Positions 39,495 to 51,700 of a DNA stretch of 64,000 nucleotides are shown here, piece after piece. The stretch's first letter is position 1, and the number at the start of each line of letters is the position of its first letter. The notes beneath the pieces are model-generated. The model made no database searches. It saw nothing but the letters and a program-made list of their open reading frames with translations, and had not been told where the DNA came from. This stretch comes from Aspergillus flavus (taxonomy: Eukaryota; Ascomycota; Eurotiomycetes; Eurotiales; Aspergillaceae): positions 2,790,001-2,854,000 of the forward strand of contig NC_092407.1 of the NCBI RefSeq assembly GCF_009017415.1, given 5' to 3'. Made by a program: the position numbers and the translations under genes.

Positions 39495-42400
39495 TTAGAG
39501 TGCGCTACTTGAGCCAGCATTGATTTGTTTTTTCGCTCTCTTCTTTTTCTTTGGTGCCACAGATGAAACTGGCATCTGTTGAGTGTTGTCCACCGACATT
39601 TCATCTTCAGCTTTTAGCAGTGCAGCTTCCTGAGATCCAATACGTGTAGGCTTTTTTGATTTTCTTTTTTTCCTTACCAGCGTCCCTTCTGCAGGGATGC
39701 CATTCGGATGAACACGTTCTGAAGCTCTTTGCATCTCTAGCCGCAGCTTTTCCACTTTCTGCACAGCCATAGCCATCTCTACATCATGCCCGCCGACCAC
39801 CGTAGGGACTGTAGGATCTCCCGAGGAACCACCTCTACCATCTAAGGATAGATGCTCTAGTCCACTCGAGTCGACCTGTAGAAGAGACCGTTTGGCTTTA
39901 CCCGGTTCATCATTTGAGTCAAGATGCGGTGAATCTTCCTGTCCGATAATCTCATCAGGTGCGATCTCGTACTTTTTAGGGCGTGAGCCACCTTGTCGGT
40001 TATCGCGCGACAGAGATGCCAAAGTGCGATGACTCCCGGCGCCATTCAAATTGAGGTCAACTATAGGAATAGAGTCAATATCCAGTCCGCTACTATTTGA
40101 CATATTGAGAGTCTGGTGAAATGGGGTCAATGTGCAGGAGGATTCATCTTCAGCAGCAATATAAAACGGATCATCCCTGTTACGTTCTTTCCGTTCCTCT
40201 CTCCGCTTTAAAGCGGCAGTGTCATCTCCAAAGCCACTGGAGAGGTCCTGGTATGTTGGATTTAATTGCAAATCCACGGGTAGGAATTCAACAGGCTGCT
40301 TATCTAGCACAGAAACTTCCCTAACGTGATAAAACATCTGAGATGGTAGTTGGCCGGCTGGCTCCGGAAGCCCATTGGCTGGGTTATTAAAAAGCCCATA
40401 TATATGCTTGTTGAACTCTTGTGTTAGACAAAGTTGATCTGGCAAAGGAACCTTCTTTTGGGCGTTGGTAGCGACTGGATTGAGTTCTAGTCCATGGAAA
40501 AAGCTGGGAACCATAGACGACAGCAAGGATGGAGCCTGGCCTACTTCTAGAGTTTCTGACTGAACGGCATCTGCTGCTAAGCGCATGACCTCCAGAAATT
40601 CGATTGCCCTTTCTTGCACGTCCAAGTCTGGGTGGGCAGCCAAAACATCAAGGAATTCGATGATTCGAGCTAAAAGAAGGGACATTTCACTGTTCTTTAA
40701 CGAGTCCCAGGTTTCGTCCCCATCACAAATGAGATTGGCCAAGACTTTGGGAATAGCCTGTATATAAAGGGACAGCGTGCTCGCTGATAACGACACGTTC
40801 GACATATCGATTAGTGATTGAAGGGTTTGGCTGGGATATGCAAGATGCTCTGCAAATTCACCAGTGACCCAAGCGAGAGGCCCTAAGATGTCACTCGTTT
40901 GTTTGGAGACAAGGGGAGACGGGCCCTGCTTGTTGTCAACTAGAATCAGAGTCTCTGCAGCTCTGGTTGCCTCCATCCTAACGTCCCTAACACGGACAGC
41001 GATATTGCGTATTTCTGACCCGATACGGAAAGCAACACAATTTTTGTAGTGCTCGGGGTCCCGATATGAAGTGTAGTGGGTAGGAAGCTCTTCAATACTT
41101 GGAGGAAGCAGCTTGACTAACTGGACCAGAACGTCAACATACCACTCGAAGTCAGGCAGCTCCGAATAATTGTTGTAAGAGCAGACATCTAAGATTCGGT
41201 GTACAACTTCAATACTATAATCGTCTGGCAAGGCGATCGGTAACTTCTGAGCATGTGGACCTTCTGATAATGTGAATTCTCCCATGTCAGTGCGTATACC
41301 TGTCTCACAACTCCCGGCCGCAAGAGTACTTTTGGTGACTTGACGGGCATTGAAAAGTTGATCGACAAGTCGATTCACCACTGACTGGAGTGTATCGCTT
41401 GTTACCATTCGAGTCACGAGGTCAAGGGCTCGCAGTCGGATTGAAATGTCCGGATCCTCTAAACAATCCATGATGACATCCTGATGAGCTGACACCAAGA
41501 CGGGGTGAGACATCACAATTCTGTTGAAGGCAAGGAGAGCAACATATTTTACTACAGACTTATGTTAGGCTCACGACTACGCTTCGATCTGAAAGGACTT
41601 ACGATTGGGATCGGACTCTGTGACTACCATGCCTCTGAGCTTTCCAAGACAGAGACTTGCAATCTCGTTCTTTTCCTCCAGCACTTCCTCACCATCAAGG
41701 ATACCGCCCTGAACTATGCCGTTGATACATTCATAGAGTAATGACATGGCAGTTGTTGTCTGAATTATGTTGATCAATGGCCGGATAAGCTTTCGTGTTA
41801 ATCGTGGTTCTATAGGTGTCAATGTTGCAAACTAGATCTGTTAGGAAGATATCACAGATCCAGAAAGAAAGGAAACATACAAGCTTTATAATTTTTATAG
41901 CCATCCAATTGTTCCCTCCATCCACTAATAGTTCGAAGAATCTTGGCGCCAGAGGCAGGAAGTCATGTGGCCTTCTCCATCCGAGTTCACATACAACATT
42001 GATCACTGCTGTGGTGACGCTGCTATCCTCTCCATCATCCATGAGACGGTCCTTGATTTTAGGCCATGCCAATTTTAGCGCTTCGGGGTAAACCAGCGCA
42101 AGTCTATAAAGACACACCACAGCCTTCTTACGAGCCACAGCATGTGAGTGAGAAATGCGTGACAGAACATCTGGGAGCAACGACATCGCCAGTGAAGGTG
42201 TGATAATGTTTGGTAATGTTATCAGAGGGAGGGACATGTTTGGGATACTAGGCGACACTAAATCCTATGAAGATATTAGACGTCGAGACAATTTGTCCAT
42301 TGTGCCTTTGAATACCTTTTTTAGCAGGTTTGTAGCCAACATTAAGACTTCAGTATCTGGTCTAAAGCTCTGTACAGCTGCAAGGTAGCCAGCTCTCTTC

Positions 42401-42689
42401 TGCAGGTACTTGGTAGATGACATAACTTCCAGTACATGGAATGAAGCCCAGGACATGTCATACCCAAACATCTCCAAGTAGATTAGTTTCAACAGAGCCG
42501 TGGCTTTCTTGTCTATACAGAGTAAGCTATAGAATGGATTGACAGAAGCATGATAATAACATGAACGTACCCATATCCTGAGACTTGACCTCAGCCTTAC
42601 ACTCTCGAAGACATTCTTGTATGTAGTCCTCCTCAGCGCCCTTGTGATTCCTCAGACCTTTTATAAGGTCATAAAGAGATTTTTCAAAC
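39495..42689 (-). CDS. apl5: AP-3 adaptor complex subunit delta (Apl5)
   Basis: Large subunit of the AP-3 coat that sorts cargo from Golgi/endosome to the vacuole. Exons on the minus strand are 42,689-42,571, 42,512-42,316, 42,264-41,881, 41,831-41,603 and 41,551-39,495. Introns are 49-58 nt, and all junctions keep the adaptin frame. The N-terminus reads FEKSLYDLIKGLRNHKG, then LKLIYLEMFGYDMSWASFHV and YLAAVQSFRPDTEVLMLATN, all diagnostic of delta adaptin. HEAT-like adaptin_N covers about residues 20-560. The C-terminal hinge and tail are acidic/Ser-rich and end in Lys-rich clusters (RKKRKSKK and PKKKKRAKK). Length is about 995 aa, normal for fungi. No ATG precedes FEKS in the exon. The phase fits a start codon split as AT|G with the acceptor TGTAG at 42,694-42,690. 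A candidate AT lies at 42,749-42,748 (58-nt intron, weak donor GTTCGC), another at 42,817-42,816 (GTGACT donor). Divergent from EMC2. Confidence 0.93.
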
Positions 42690-42749
42690 CTACATTGCTT
42701 AATGATTAGCGAAGCTTTCGAGTAGCGAGAACAGGCGAGGTGCGAACAT

Positions 42750-43214
42750 TATGGTTGAGTATGCGCTGCTGGTTGGCTCTCAGGCTCATTGGAATTACTG
42801 CTGATTGATAGTCACATGGGAGAGCAATGTTTCAGCCCTGGTTATATCTTTCGCCTGCCGCGAATAATGGCAGCCATCAATCATTCATAGCATAGCCCGG
42901 AAGCCAGTAGAGGACCCTGTACAGAGTTGATATAATGATAGCCTGAGAAGTAGAGCTAAGATGTCGTTGCTACTTGAGGTGGAGGGATAAGTGAACCGAC
43001 ATCTATTTGGTCACGGGAACGGGTTATCAGATCAAATGACTAACCACAATGGGAACAGACCTCATATGGACCCCTGGCAGTGTTACGTTTTGTCTCTTTC
43101 GTTCTGCCCCTTCGCGTCTCTTCCTTGCAAAGAGGGTTTTGAGCATAGTAGAGCTTGTTCTTCTCACAATAGCATATGAATCAGTGTGCCTACTGGGTTT
43201 AAGTGTATACTATC
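42750..43214. promoter_or_regulatory. Shared divergent promoter region (apl5/EMC2)
   Basis: About 465 bp separate the presumed 5' ends of the two divergent genes. An inverted CCAAT (ATTGG) sits at 42,788-42,792, close to the AP-3 delta start; its position makes promoter use uncertain. No clear TATA box. Confidence 0.4.
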
Positions 43215-44413
43215 ATGGCCCATGCTACACCCGATTTCCATGCCATTCATAGCTCAAGCCCGATTACTACCCTTCGCTTCTCTCAGCAGGCACCAGTGAT
43301 CCTTGAACGTCAATTACACTCAGAAAAAAATTTAATCTCTGCGTTAATAGGTAAACAAGAGGAGCCAGAAAAATATGGCATAATAGAGCAACTGTTCTTC
43401 TCCTGTCTACAAACCGGCGATGATAGGTCTGCTCTGTTATGTCTCGAGCAATTGACACGTCGTTTCGGCTCTTCGAATGAGAAAGTAATGGGGCTGCGTG
43501 GCCTGTATGAGGAGGCTATATGCGAAAATCAATCTGATCTGGAGGATTCCCTGCGTAAATACGATTCCTACCTGTTGGAGAACCCACTTAATTTGGTTTG
43601 TCACGATGTGTTCGTTGATGATCACTTACTGACTGGTTCTTGTAGCCTATTCTAAAGCGCCGTATCGCGCTCTTGCGTTCACTTGCAAGGCCTGCAGATG
43701 CTATAACAGGCTTGGTAGAGCTCCTAAAAGCAGTGCCTACCGATGCAGAGGCTTGGTGTGAACTTGCAGATCTATATCAATCTCAAGGATTAAGCTCACA
43801 AGCAATATTCAGTCTCGAGGAGGCCCTGTTAATCGCTCCTAATGCTTGGAATGTAGGTATCCATTGTTTGCTTTCCATCAAAACTCGTCTAACCTCTACT
43901 GCAGATTCATGCTCGCCTTGGAGAAGTTCTATACATCTGCGCCCGCGCTGCAGAGACAGAAGTTACCTCTCGGTATTTGCGAAGATCAATCCAGTATTTT
44001 TGTAGAAGCGTCGAGCTGTGTGACGATTATCTTAGAGGATTTTATGGCTTAATCTTGGTGAGCCCTTACACGTTGCACGACTTTCCTTATAACCGCTGTC
44101 CAGCCCCCAGTCTTCTGTTTACCGAGACTTGGTTATGACGTTTGGGTCAATTGCTTATTTATACTGACGTTTGATCTTCTAGGCGACTTCGCTTCAGCTT
44201 GGGAGAGAATACACAATGGATTTTTCACAGGCGTCAGCGTCAGCGTCATCGGAAGATTTCTTGCCCAAAGAGAAGGTCGAGAAACTGAATCTTCTCGCCA
44301 GAAGAAAACTCGAGGATATTGTGAAACAGCGGTCTGTGAACCGCCAGCTTTGGGAGCATGCGCAAGGTGAACTCATTGCAGCCAAAGAGCTTCTCGACCG
44401 CGAGTCATGTTAA
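43215..44413 (+). CDS. EMC2: ER membrane protein complex subunit 2 (EMC2, TPR protein)
   Basis: Cytosolic TPR scaffold of the ER membrane protein complex, which inserts tail-anchored and multi-pass proteins into the ER membrane. Exons are 43,215-43,595, 43,646-43,852, 43,905-44,057 and 44,183-44,413, giving 323 aa. The three introns (50, 52 and 125 nt) have GT...AG ends, and the frame is maintained throughout. The family-typical stretches are LRGLYEEAICENQSDLEDSL, ENPLNLPILKRRIALLRS (about 121-139), DAEAWCELADLYQSQG (about 160-175) and a downstream SRYLRRSIQYFCRSVEL helix pair. The C-terminal third has a Ser/Ala-rich insert (SQASASASS) before the last helical region. The ATG at 43,215 starts MAHATPDFHAIH; an in-frame GTG upstream is unlikely to be used. 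Length agrees with fungal EMC2. Confidence 0.9.
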
Positions 44414-45101
44414 ATTAGCACGCAAGTCAGTTTCAAGATAAGCCCGTGAACTCCTTCATGTATGATGACTATATCTCCCTATGTTGTTACCTCCCTTGAG
44501 AGGTGCACACTTTACACACTTTCCACACGGATACCATTACCTGGAGTTCTTTTTAAATGCCTAGTAGGCTTCGTCCCCAGCTCGGCCCGACCGTTCAAGT
44601 TTGTAATAAATGTGGTTTGGCTAAGGGGGGTCTTAGGGGGCAAATCAGTCGCTTACTGATCGCGATAATGAAGAGTCATGAACTATGTATATATTTCCAT
44701 GTGTAGTGAATCGTCTTGTAGATGGTAACTGTAACTGCCATCGCTTGGACTGCTGAACGAACGCACAAGCGGGTTCTTATAGTAAGAAACGTGCCTTGCG
44801 TATATCGTAGTATCTAAATGGTAATACCCTGTAGGTGAGAGAAGAACTGTTGATTCTGTAGCATGGGTCTACTACTGAGACACTTTTTAGCTAGGCGAAT
44901 CTGCATATGAAGTTCCCAGTGGTGGGTTTAATTAGGAACTCCTAAGGCCAATTAAAACATCAATGTCGCTGTCAAAAGGAGAGGTGAATGGATCATACGT
45001 CATCAATCTGTATCTAGGCGCCTATTCAATTAATAAATTAACTTAATAATTACAGCTTCAATCTTTATTATTTGCTACACAAGAAGCAATTTTCATGTTA
45101 T
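44414..45101. other. Intergenic region downstream of EMC2
   Basis: It holds the EMC2 3' UTR and non-coding sequence of normal composition. No gene, tRNA or repeat was recognised. Confidence 0.45.
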
Positions 45102-45438
45102 TTAAGCTACATAGCCATGAAATCGACCAAAGCCTTTCTGCACAATCCCAGAGACATGTTTCGTACCTGCTTCAGCTGTCGCCCGATTGTGGTTACTTGA
45201 CCCGAAGGTTGAATGTTGATTGGGCACTTGGGCAGCATATGCAGGCCTGCAAGAAAAGAGAGGGTTGACAACTCAGTGCCTAATTATCTTGAACTTTTAG
45301 AATCATCTCCCCATGGCATGCCCAACGATCATTTATCTGAGCAGGCCGTCGACTAATGAGTTAGGTCAAAGTTTTCCACAGTCTTCTCTGGTATTTTTCT
45401 TTGCTCCTCGCACCAACCCCTCACACGCTTAGGACCAT
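45102..45438 (-). CDS. Possible small gene, unknown function
   Basis: A terminal exon at 45,246-45,102 is suggested by a strong polypyrimidine-CAG acceptor (ctctcttttcttgcag) followed by a 47-codon open frame to TAA. The peptide is hydrophilic with a Gly/Lys-rich end (AEAGTKHVSGIVQKGFGRFH). The frame needs an upstream exon ending in phase 2. One option is ATGGTCCTAAGCGT at 45,438-45,425 with donor GTGAGG, giving 52 aa and a 178-nt intron. Other first exons are possible. I do not recognise the family. The case rests on the acceptor and the protein-like composition, so it could be chance. Confidence 0.3.
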
Positions 45439-45904
45439 TTGACTCGGCTCGTCTTTCGGAATCTCTGCTTTGGTTCCTGGAGACCCTTCCCTTCTCTCCA
45501 ATTCGCACCCGACGTTCTACCTTGGCGGGGTATATACCCGGGTTTTGAATTCATCTTCTATTGTCACCTGTCTCCAAGGATCCCGTCTTGCGCAGCCCTG
45601 GAAAAAAAATGCTCATCATCCCTAACGCAAAGAATCTTGGGTGATAGCGGAAATTTTCTATACGAACTTTTGAGATCAACCCCAGGGTCTACGAACGGCC
45701 ACCTGAGGCTCAAATATAGTTGCCCAGGTACATGGGGGGCATCCTGTCCCTCCATTTAGACTCCGCTGTACTTCCGCGAAGCAGGAAATCGCGTTGAGTT
45801 ACAGGCCTGATCCTAGCGACCATAGTCCATATCTCTTTTCTTCTCATTGTTCTACGTGGAGCAATAATAACGGTACCTGAAGATTTCTTGTCGCTACTGA
45901 TTCC
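45439..45904. promoter_or_regulatory. Upstream region of the ubiquitin-like-domain gene
   Basis: About 470 bp, pyrimidine-rich in part, with a TATA-like GTATATACCC near 45,530-45,539. A 106-codon frame here starts without ATG and has no family resemblance. This is the likely promoter and 5' UTR of the gene at 45,905. Confidence 0.4.
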
Positions 45905-48017
45905 ATGGCGTGCGTCTCACACCTGCACCCCCATAGTATCTTGGTTCTAATTATTGTTAGGTTCAACATCAGAATTGGTCCCAGCCCTCACGGCTCCGAT
46001 CATTCCTCACTTTCTGACGAAGAAGACTCCTCCGGCGTGCAAGTCTCCCCGCCGTCTGACTCGGGAAGCCATGACTATCAGGATCCTTATGATGAATGGG
46101 CACACCTGCCATATCCAGACGAGTTGAAGCCATCTGATTCCGCGTCTCGGCCTAGGACGTCGCATCGTGCCCGTAGCCGTCACCCGGTTCATGGGTCGTC
46201 GTCAACCCGTCGTCACCCAGGTAGACGTCATATTGTACAGGAACGGGAACATTTCACTCGTCGTCCTCGGCGCCAGCCTTCCCCCGAGTCTCCAGAGAGC
46301 ATGGACTCGGGGGACGAGTATGACAGTCCTTATGGTCGAGTATCTCATGAGAAGAGAATCTGGCCGCCTGTGGCCCAAGGTCCAGGGTATGCTCGCAGCC
46401 CCTCTCCAGTACCCTCGTATGTTTACCCCAATGGTGGTGCACCGCATGCAGCTTATGCACACCAAAGCAGTCACCAGCCTCCTTCAGATCAGCTTATAAG
46501 ATTGGGCCCCCACGGACATCCCGCTCAGCCGAACCCTTACGGCCAAGCAAGTTATGCCTATAATCACCAACTGCAGCAACCTCATGGCTCCTCTATGCCG
46601 CCATATTTTCATGACCATCATTTGGGGCACCATCCGCATCCTACGCCACCTTCCCATGTTCGAGGTGATGGCCATACCCCATCTCAACATCCATTGGCAC
46701 GTTCTCTCTCCTCTCATGGCCCATCACCCTATGGCGGCCCCCCACTGGGCCCCCATGACTTGGTCCCTTATGGACCAGGGGGTTATTATCCCTTTAGAGA
46801 GCCATATGGTATGGTTCCTGGCATGATTCATCCGTCATATTTCAATCCATACCCCCGCGTGCCATCTCCAAGTCAGGTTGAATCAACTGGTTCCCCACCT
46901 CCGCCACCCACAGACACATCAAAGGACGAAGCGATTGCAAGGCTGGAGAAGTTGATCCTGGAGGAAAGGACCGAACGTGAAGCGAGGGAACAGCGAGAAG
47001 CTGCACGACAAGCGGCAATGGAGCAAGAAGCCGCCGAACAAGCCGCAAGAGAAGAGCGTGCTGCTCATGAGATGAGGATTGTAGAGGAAGCTGCTGCCCG
47101 TGCCAGAGAGGAGGCAGAGCAAAAGGCTGCCGAAGAAGCAGCGAAAGCAAAGAAAGAGGCGGAGGAAGCGGCTGCAGCCGCCGCCGCAGAGGCTGCAGCC
47201 GCGGCCACTGAAGCAGCCAATGCAGCAGCAGCAGAGGCTATTGCTGCCGCGAGGGCGGCTGCATCAGATAAGCCCCCCCCGGAAAAGAAAAAACCCATAA
47301 AGTTCAAAGATGCGGTCGGGAGGAAGTTCAGCTTCCCTTTTGACCTGTGCTGTACCTGGCAGGTAGGTTTATTGTTTTTTCTTATCTTTGCTTTCTATTC
47401 ACCTACTAGGCTCTATATCTGACTCTGTTAAACCAAGGGCATGGAAGAGCTCATCCGCCAGGCTTTTCTCCACATAGAGATAATTGGGCCCCATGTCGCC
47501 GAGGGACACTATGATTTGATAGGCCCCAACGGGGATATCATACTTCCACAGGTTTGGGAAACTGTAATTGAACCTGATTGGACTATAACTATGCATATGT
47601 GGCCTATACCAGAGAAGCCGAAGACACCTGAGCCAGCTCCACCTCCGGATCCTCCTGTACCAGAGGCTGCCGCTGCCCCTGAAGCTCTACCAGCACCCGA
47701 AGACGTGGCTGTCGCTGTTCCTGCTGAGGAGCCTAAGAAGAAATCTGACTCAACAGGTGCGTCCTCCGTCCGCTGTCTCGTCAAGGAGTCCCTCAGAACC
47801 TGTTTCTTCAGTGGAACACAGTTATCCCCTCGTCTCGTTCTATGACGAAAACTGACTTGCTTTTATAGGAGCAAAAAAGCCGCGAACAAGAGCGCCCGAC
47901 CCGGGTGCGTTTGCCATGTGGATGGCGGGTGGTAACCGTAGGTTCAACAAAGCTTTAAAAGTGGGAAAAAAGCCTAGAGTAGTCCTGCAACACGGGCTTG
48001 CTTCTCGTGTTATGTGA
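45905..48017 (+). CDS. Coiled-coil protein with fungal ubiquitin-like domain
   Basis: Proposed exons are 45,905-45,909, 45,961-47,362, 47,438-47,756 and 47,869-48,017, giving 624 aa. The N-terminal half is low-complexity: acidic/Ser-rich, then Arg-rich, then Pro/His/Tyr-rich (about 120-320). An Ala/Glu/Arg-rich coiled coil follows at about 328-440. Next is a conserved domain (about 449-525) beginning KFKDAVGRKFSFPFDLC and continuing GMEELIRQAFLH, then YDLIGPNGDIILP and WTITMHMWP. This block recurs in ascomycete proteins as a ubiquitin-like fold. A Pro/Ala tail and a short basic C-terminus close the protein. Intron 1 is 51 nt and in frame; if retained it adds 17 residues including the hydrophobic run ILVLIIV. 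Intron 2 has an AAG acceptor, less usual. Function is not established; a scaffold role is a guess. The last exon is the least certain. Confidence 0.75.
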
Positions 48018-48726
48018 TAGGATCTAAGCTTTTAGCTACTGCCTCTAGTCTGCGCATTGCGATAGGTATAGCGTGCATCACTACTTTTTTCGAGCTAGGC
48101 CTAAAGCTTAGATCGCGATGGGAAGTGAACGCAGAACATGTCAATGGGTTTTGTATGTTCTGCGATATCTTTCGCTTTTTAAGGCAGCCTGGGGCGAATG
48201 CTAGAAGTTTGAACTTGATCTATCTAAGCTTCTCTGGGGGGGCATGGCTTTTCCTCTCGCATAGCCGAGATTGGTTTCTCATGCCTCAGGGTGGCATCGC
48301 GCGCCCAAATCCATTTACATTTTGTTTTTGTTTTTAGCTTCCCCTTCCCTTCCCTTCTTTGATAGCGGTGAAACAAGGAGCACGGAAGGCATCTGTGGTT
48401 ATTAAAAAAAAGTCGTGGCATGCTTCTATCATGTCTTAAACATTGTGGGTGTTGCGGCGTGCTATTATACCCATAGAGCGTTGAATAGCATATTTTACTC
48501 CTTCCATATGCATATATGTGCTATTATGTGTTCTGGCTCAAATGCATGTTTTCAAGCCTAGTAGGCAACACCGGTTGCATGTAACATAGCTATCTTTTCC
48601 CATACTGCCGACATCTTGCAAAAATATAAAGTTAGACTTGTATTCTAACATTATGTGAATTTTGCGGTTTCTACTGACTCCATCATCCCCCGAAGTGACG
48701 TGGCCTCGACTTCTGTCATAACAGCT
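48018..48726. other. Convergent intergenic region
   Basis: Between the 3' ends of the ubiquitin-like-domain gene and the synaptojanin-like gene. Two overlapping frames of 65-107 codons on opposite strands look like chance. It should hold two 3' UTRs. Confidence 0.45.
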
Positions 48727-51700
48727 TCATTGGGGAATAAGGGGCTTCCATTCAATAATTTCGTCTCCAGTTCCACCAAGAAGATCATGAACTTCATCTG
48801 TAGACCTCGGAGGTGACCTGATTGATGAATTTGTTTGTAAGCTTTTGCCTTGTCTATGTTCCTCCTGTCCGCCGATCCAAAAGCCATTTGACATGCCAGT
48901 ATCTGGCAACCTCTCAGTTGGGGCAGATGGCGTACTATTGTTAACCTTGCCTCCAAGATTCTGTCCTATTGGGTTATATCCTTTGAAGATGGGCTCCGTA
49001 TTAGCAACTGTCTGTGGGCTACTAGTAACTTGACAGGATGCCGTTAGACATTGCTTTGAACTAAGGGAAACCGGTTTTCGGGGTATCGGTGGTGCAGCCT
49101 TCTCATTACCCAGTTGTCCGCTATACCTATTGATTGTGTTCAAGGAACTTGACGAATGACTCCCCGTACCCCGATCAATTGGCGGAATCTGAACTTTGAG
49201 CCTTGGGGGAAGTTGCGGACCTTGCGATACAGTATCCTGGTTCTTAGTAATAGTTTGTCTTTTAAAGGAACGATGAGTATTGATCCAACTCGCGTCACTG
49301 CTGGAGGAGAAAGGGTTGGAACTGTGGTGGATGTTGAGATTGTATCCATCACCAGGCGGCCTCAAAGCTGATTTTACGAGTGCCCCTTTAAGTATCCCGA
49401 TTAGAATACATGAAGACTGACAGATGCGATGCAAAAGTACGCCACGAATGATTGGGTTACATACCATTCTCTAACCACCACCTATGATGATCCGAACTAG
49501 CTGGTGGTAGACCAGGAGCAATAGGCGTGGGTGGAATATGTTCCTCACTTTGTGCCCTCGCTTGCTCTATTGTCTTTGACAGTATATTGTAGGGGTCGTT
49601 GCGTCTCTCAGTATAAAGTATTCGCCTGAGTTTAGCCTTCATAGCTTCATCAACAACGTTGATGACACATGAGAAAGTGGCCCAAACGGGACGATGGTCT
49701 GAAAATCGTAATTTTGCAGTGTTATAGTCTATCTGACGAAGACATGACCCTCGCCACAATATTCTATCGCACCAAGCAGGTATACGTGCTTTCTCTCTGC
49801 AACTAGTCAGTCTGAACACCTATCTTGTAAGATAAGCCAGATCTTACGATGTATCATAAGTATCGCTGTCAATGTCGTATTTGTACGTTGGGGGAAAAGT
49901 AATGAGCCCCTCAGTATAAAACGGGAAGGCTCTGCCTGCCAACATTTGTAGGTTTAACTAGAACTTGATGTTAAACAGAGGCATATTCCAGAGTTATGCA
50001 ATTGGAATACCTGATCATTGTTGTAAAGCTTTTGGTAGTCTTTCTGTGCCACAAGTTCCCTGACGAAGTGGCTGTCGAGACCGATCCGATAATTAAAATC
50101 TCCAAGCCAAATGATGGCTTCATGGTCCTCAATTGCTCTGTTTTTCTGGAACCGGAGTCCGTGATATATAGTCTCATAGTCTCTGTTTCTCTCGTCGTAG
50201 TTTGCAAATCCAGCGGCAAGATGAGCCGTGACGAAACATATCCGCGTGTTGGAGTACTCAAAGCGTATTGCACAGCCACCTTTATTACCGGCCATTCCGG
50301 AGAGGCCCGTCTACATGATCATTGTCAGAAATGTGTTTATGGGAACCCTGTAACAGCCTACCTTCTTAACACTCCCTTCAACATTCTTAACATCTCTCAG
50401 TGCATCTTCTCTTACATATACCATAAGTGCGGCGCCAACGAGCTGGCCACTTCGCAGAAGGACATACTTCGAAGTCCCTCTCGACCTCGCGCGGCTGTTC
50501 AAACAGTTCCCAACAGCAACTTCCCATACCTTACGAGTTGTAGGGTCCGTCGACATTATCTGCTGTGGACTTAGTGAAACAATCTCCTGGAAGCCCACAG
50601 CAAATATAGTCGGGTCCTCAGTTTGCTCGTCAATTCCTGCCCACAGCCATGGAGCTAGGTCAACATCTGGCCCACGGTGTCTCCCATTGACGTTAAATGT
50701 CCCTGTCCAGATTCTGATAGGCTTGGTAGAGGAATACTCCAACGCTCGATTATTTAACTCATCGGAAACCAGATCATTGATCGGGTCATAGAGACGCACC
50801 GGCAATTGATCTGTCAATCGTCCTAATAGAAGGTCTATTGTTTTCTGACGAGCTTTATCGGAGAAATTGTTGACATAAAGCCGTGTTGCGGTCTTCCTTG
50901 CATCTGCCAGCGCGCCAGCAATGGACATTTTGCCATGTCGTGTGAATGAACTTTTTAAAGCCCCTGTACCTGCGTAGATTTTTGACAAAGCATCCCCGTT
51001 GTCGGCCCAAAGGGTTGAGTGCTTCAGCTGGACTTCTGGGTTTAGCCTTCCTTTCCGCTGCAACATAAAAGATTCCAGAGCCATGGAACTGATGATGGTT
51101 TGCACAAGATTAGTCCTGTCGAGACAATCTAGACAATTTGTCCGGAATACGCCTTCCTGTTGAAGAATGACAAAGGAACTTCTCGGTTCATCTTGATTCT
51201 CGTCCGAAGTTGCTGAGACACTCCCTTCTGATAGAAAATATGCAAAACCATCCAAAGAATCAGATATCTCGGGTTTTATTTGGCTGCTAGCCCCGTACCC
51301 CAAGGGACCTCGAGTCTCAACGTGAAAATCGAATTCAGTTGCTCGCAAAAGTGCATGATTGGATGAGATGTTAGAATCGGCTTTTTGGCTAAGTGGACTC
51401 TTCCTGAGCTGGTTGGAAAACTCCGTCGACAGCTCAGACTCCCCGGATTTAAGCTTACTGAGAAGGTTAACCACATGAATTGCACCATATTCTAATTCAA
51501 GATTCTCAAAATGCTTGTTAAAAGCATGCTGAGTCGCCTCGCTAGATCGAGTTATTTCAATTTTTTGTTGCCCAGGCAGGAATCCAGTAGCTTGCTCCCA
51601 GAAAATAGGCACAGAGCCACGTACTTGAACATAAGAAAATGTGGTATTGGGTGGGATCCAAAGAATTGTCTCTGTCTCAACGAAATTGGCAACATGGCCA

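Noticed and set aside
45439..45759. 106-codon plus-strand frame upstream of the ubiquitin-like-domain gene
   Set aside because: No ATG start, composition without domain features, and it sits where the promoter and 5' UTR should be.
46007..47307. Several long antisense frames, including an Ala-rich one, across the ubiquitin-like-domain gene
   Set aside because: They are shadows of the biased codon use of the Pro/His-rich and Ala/Glu-rich regions.
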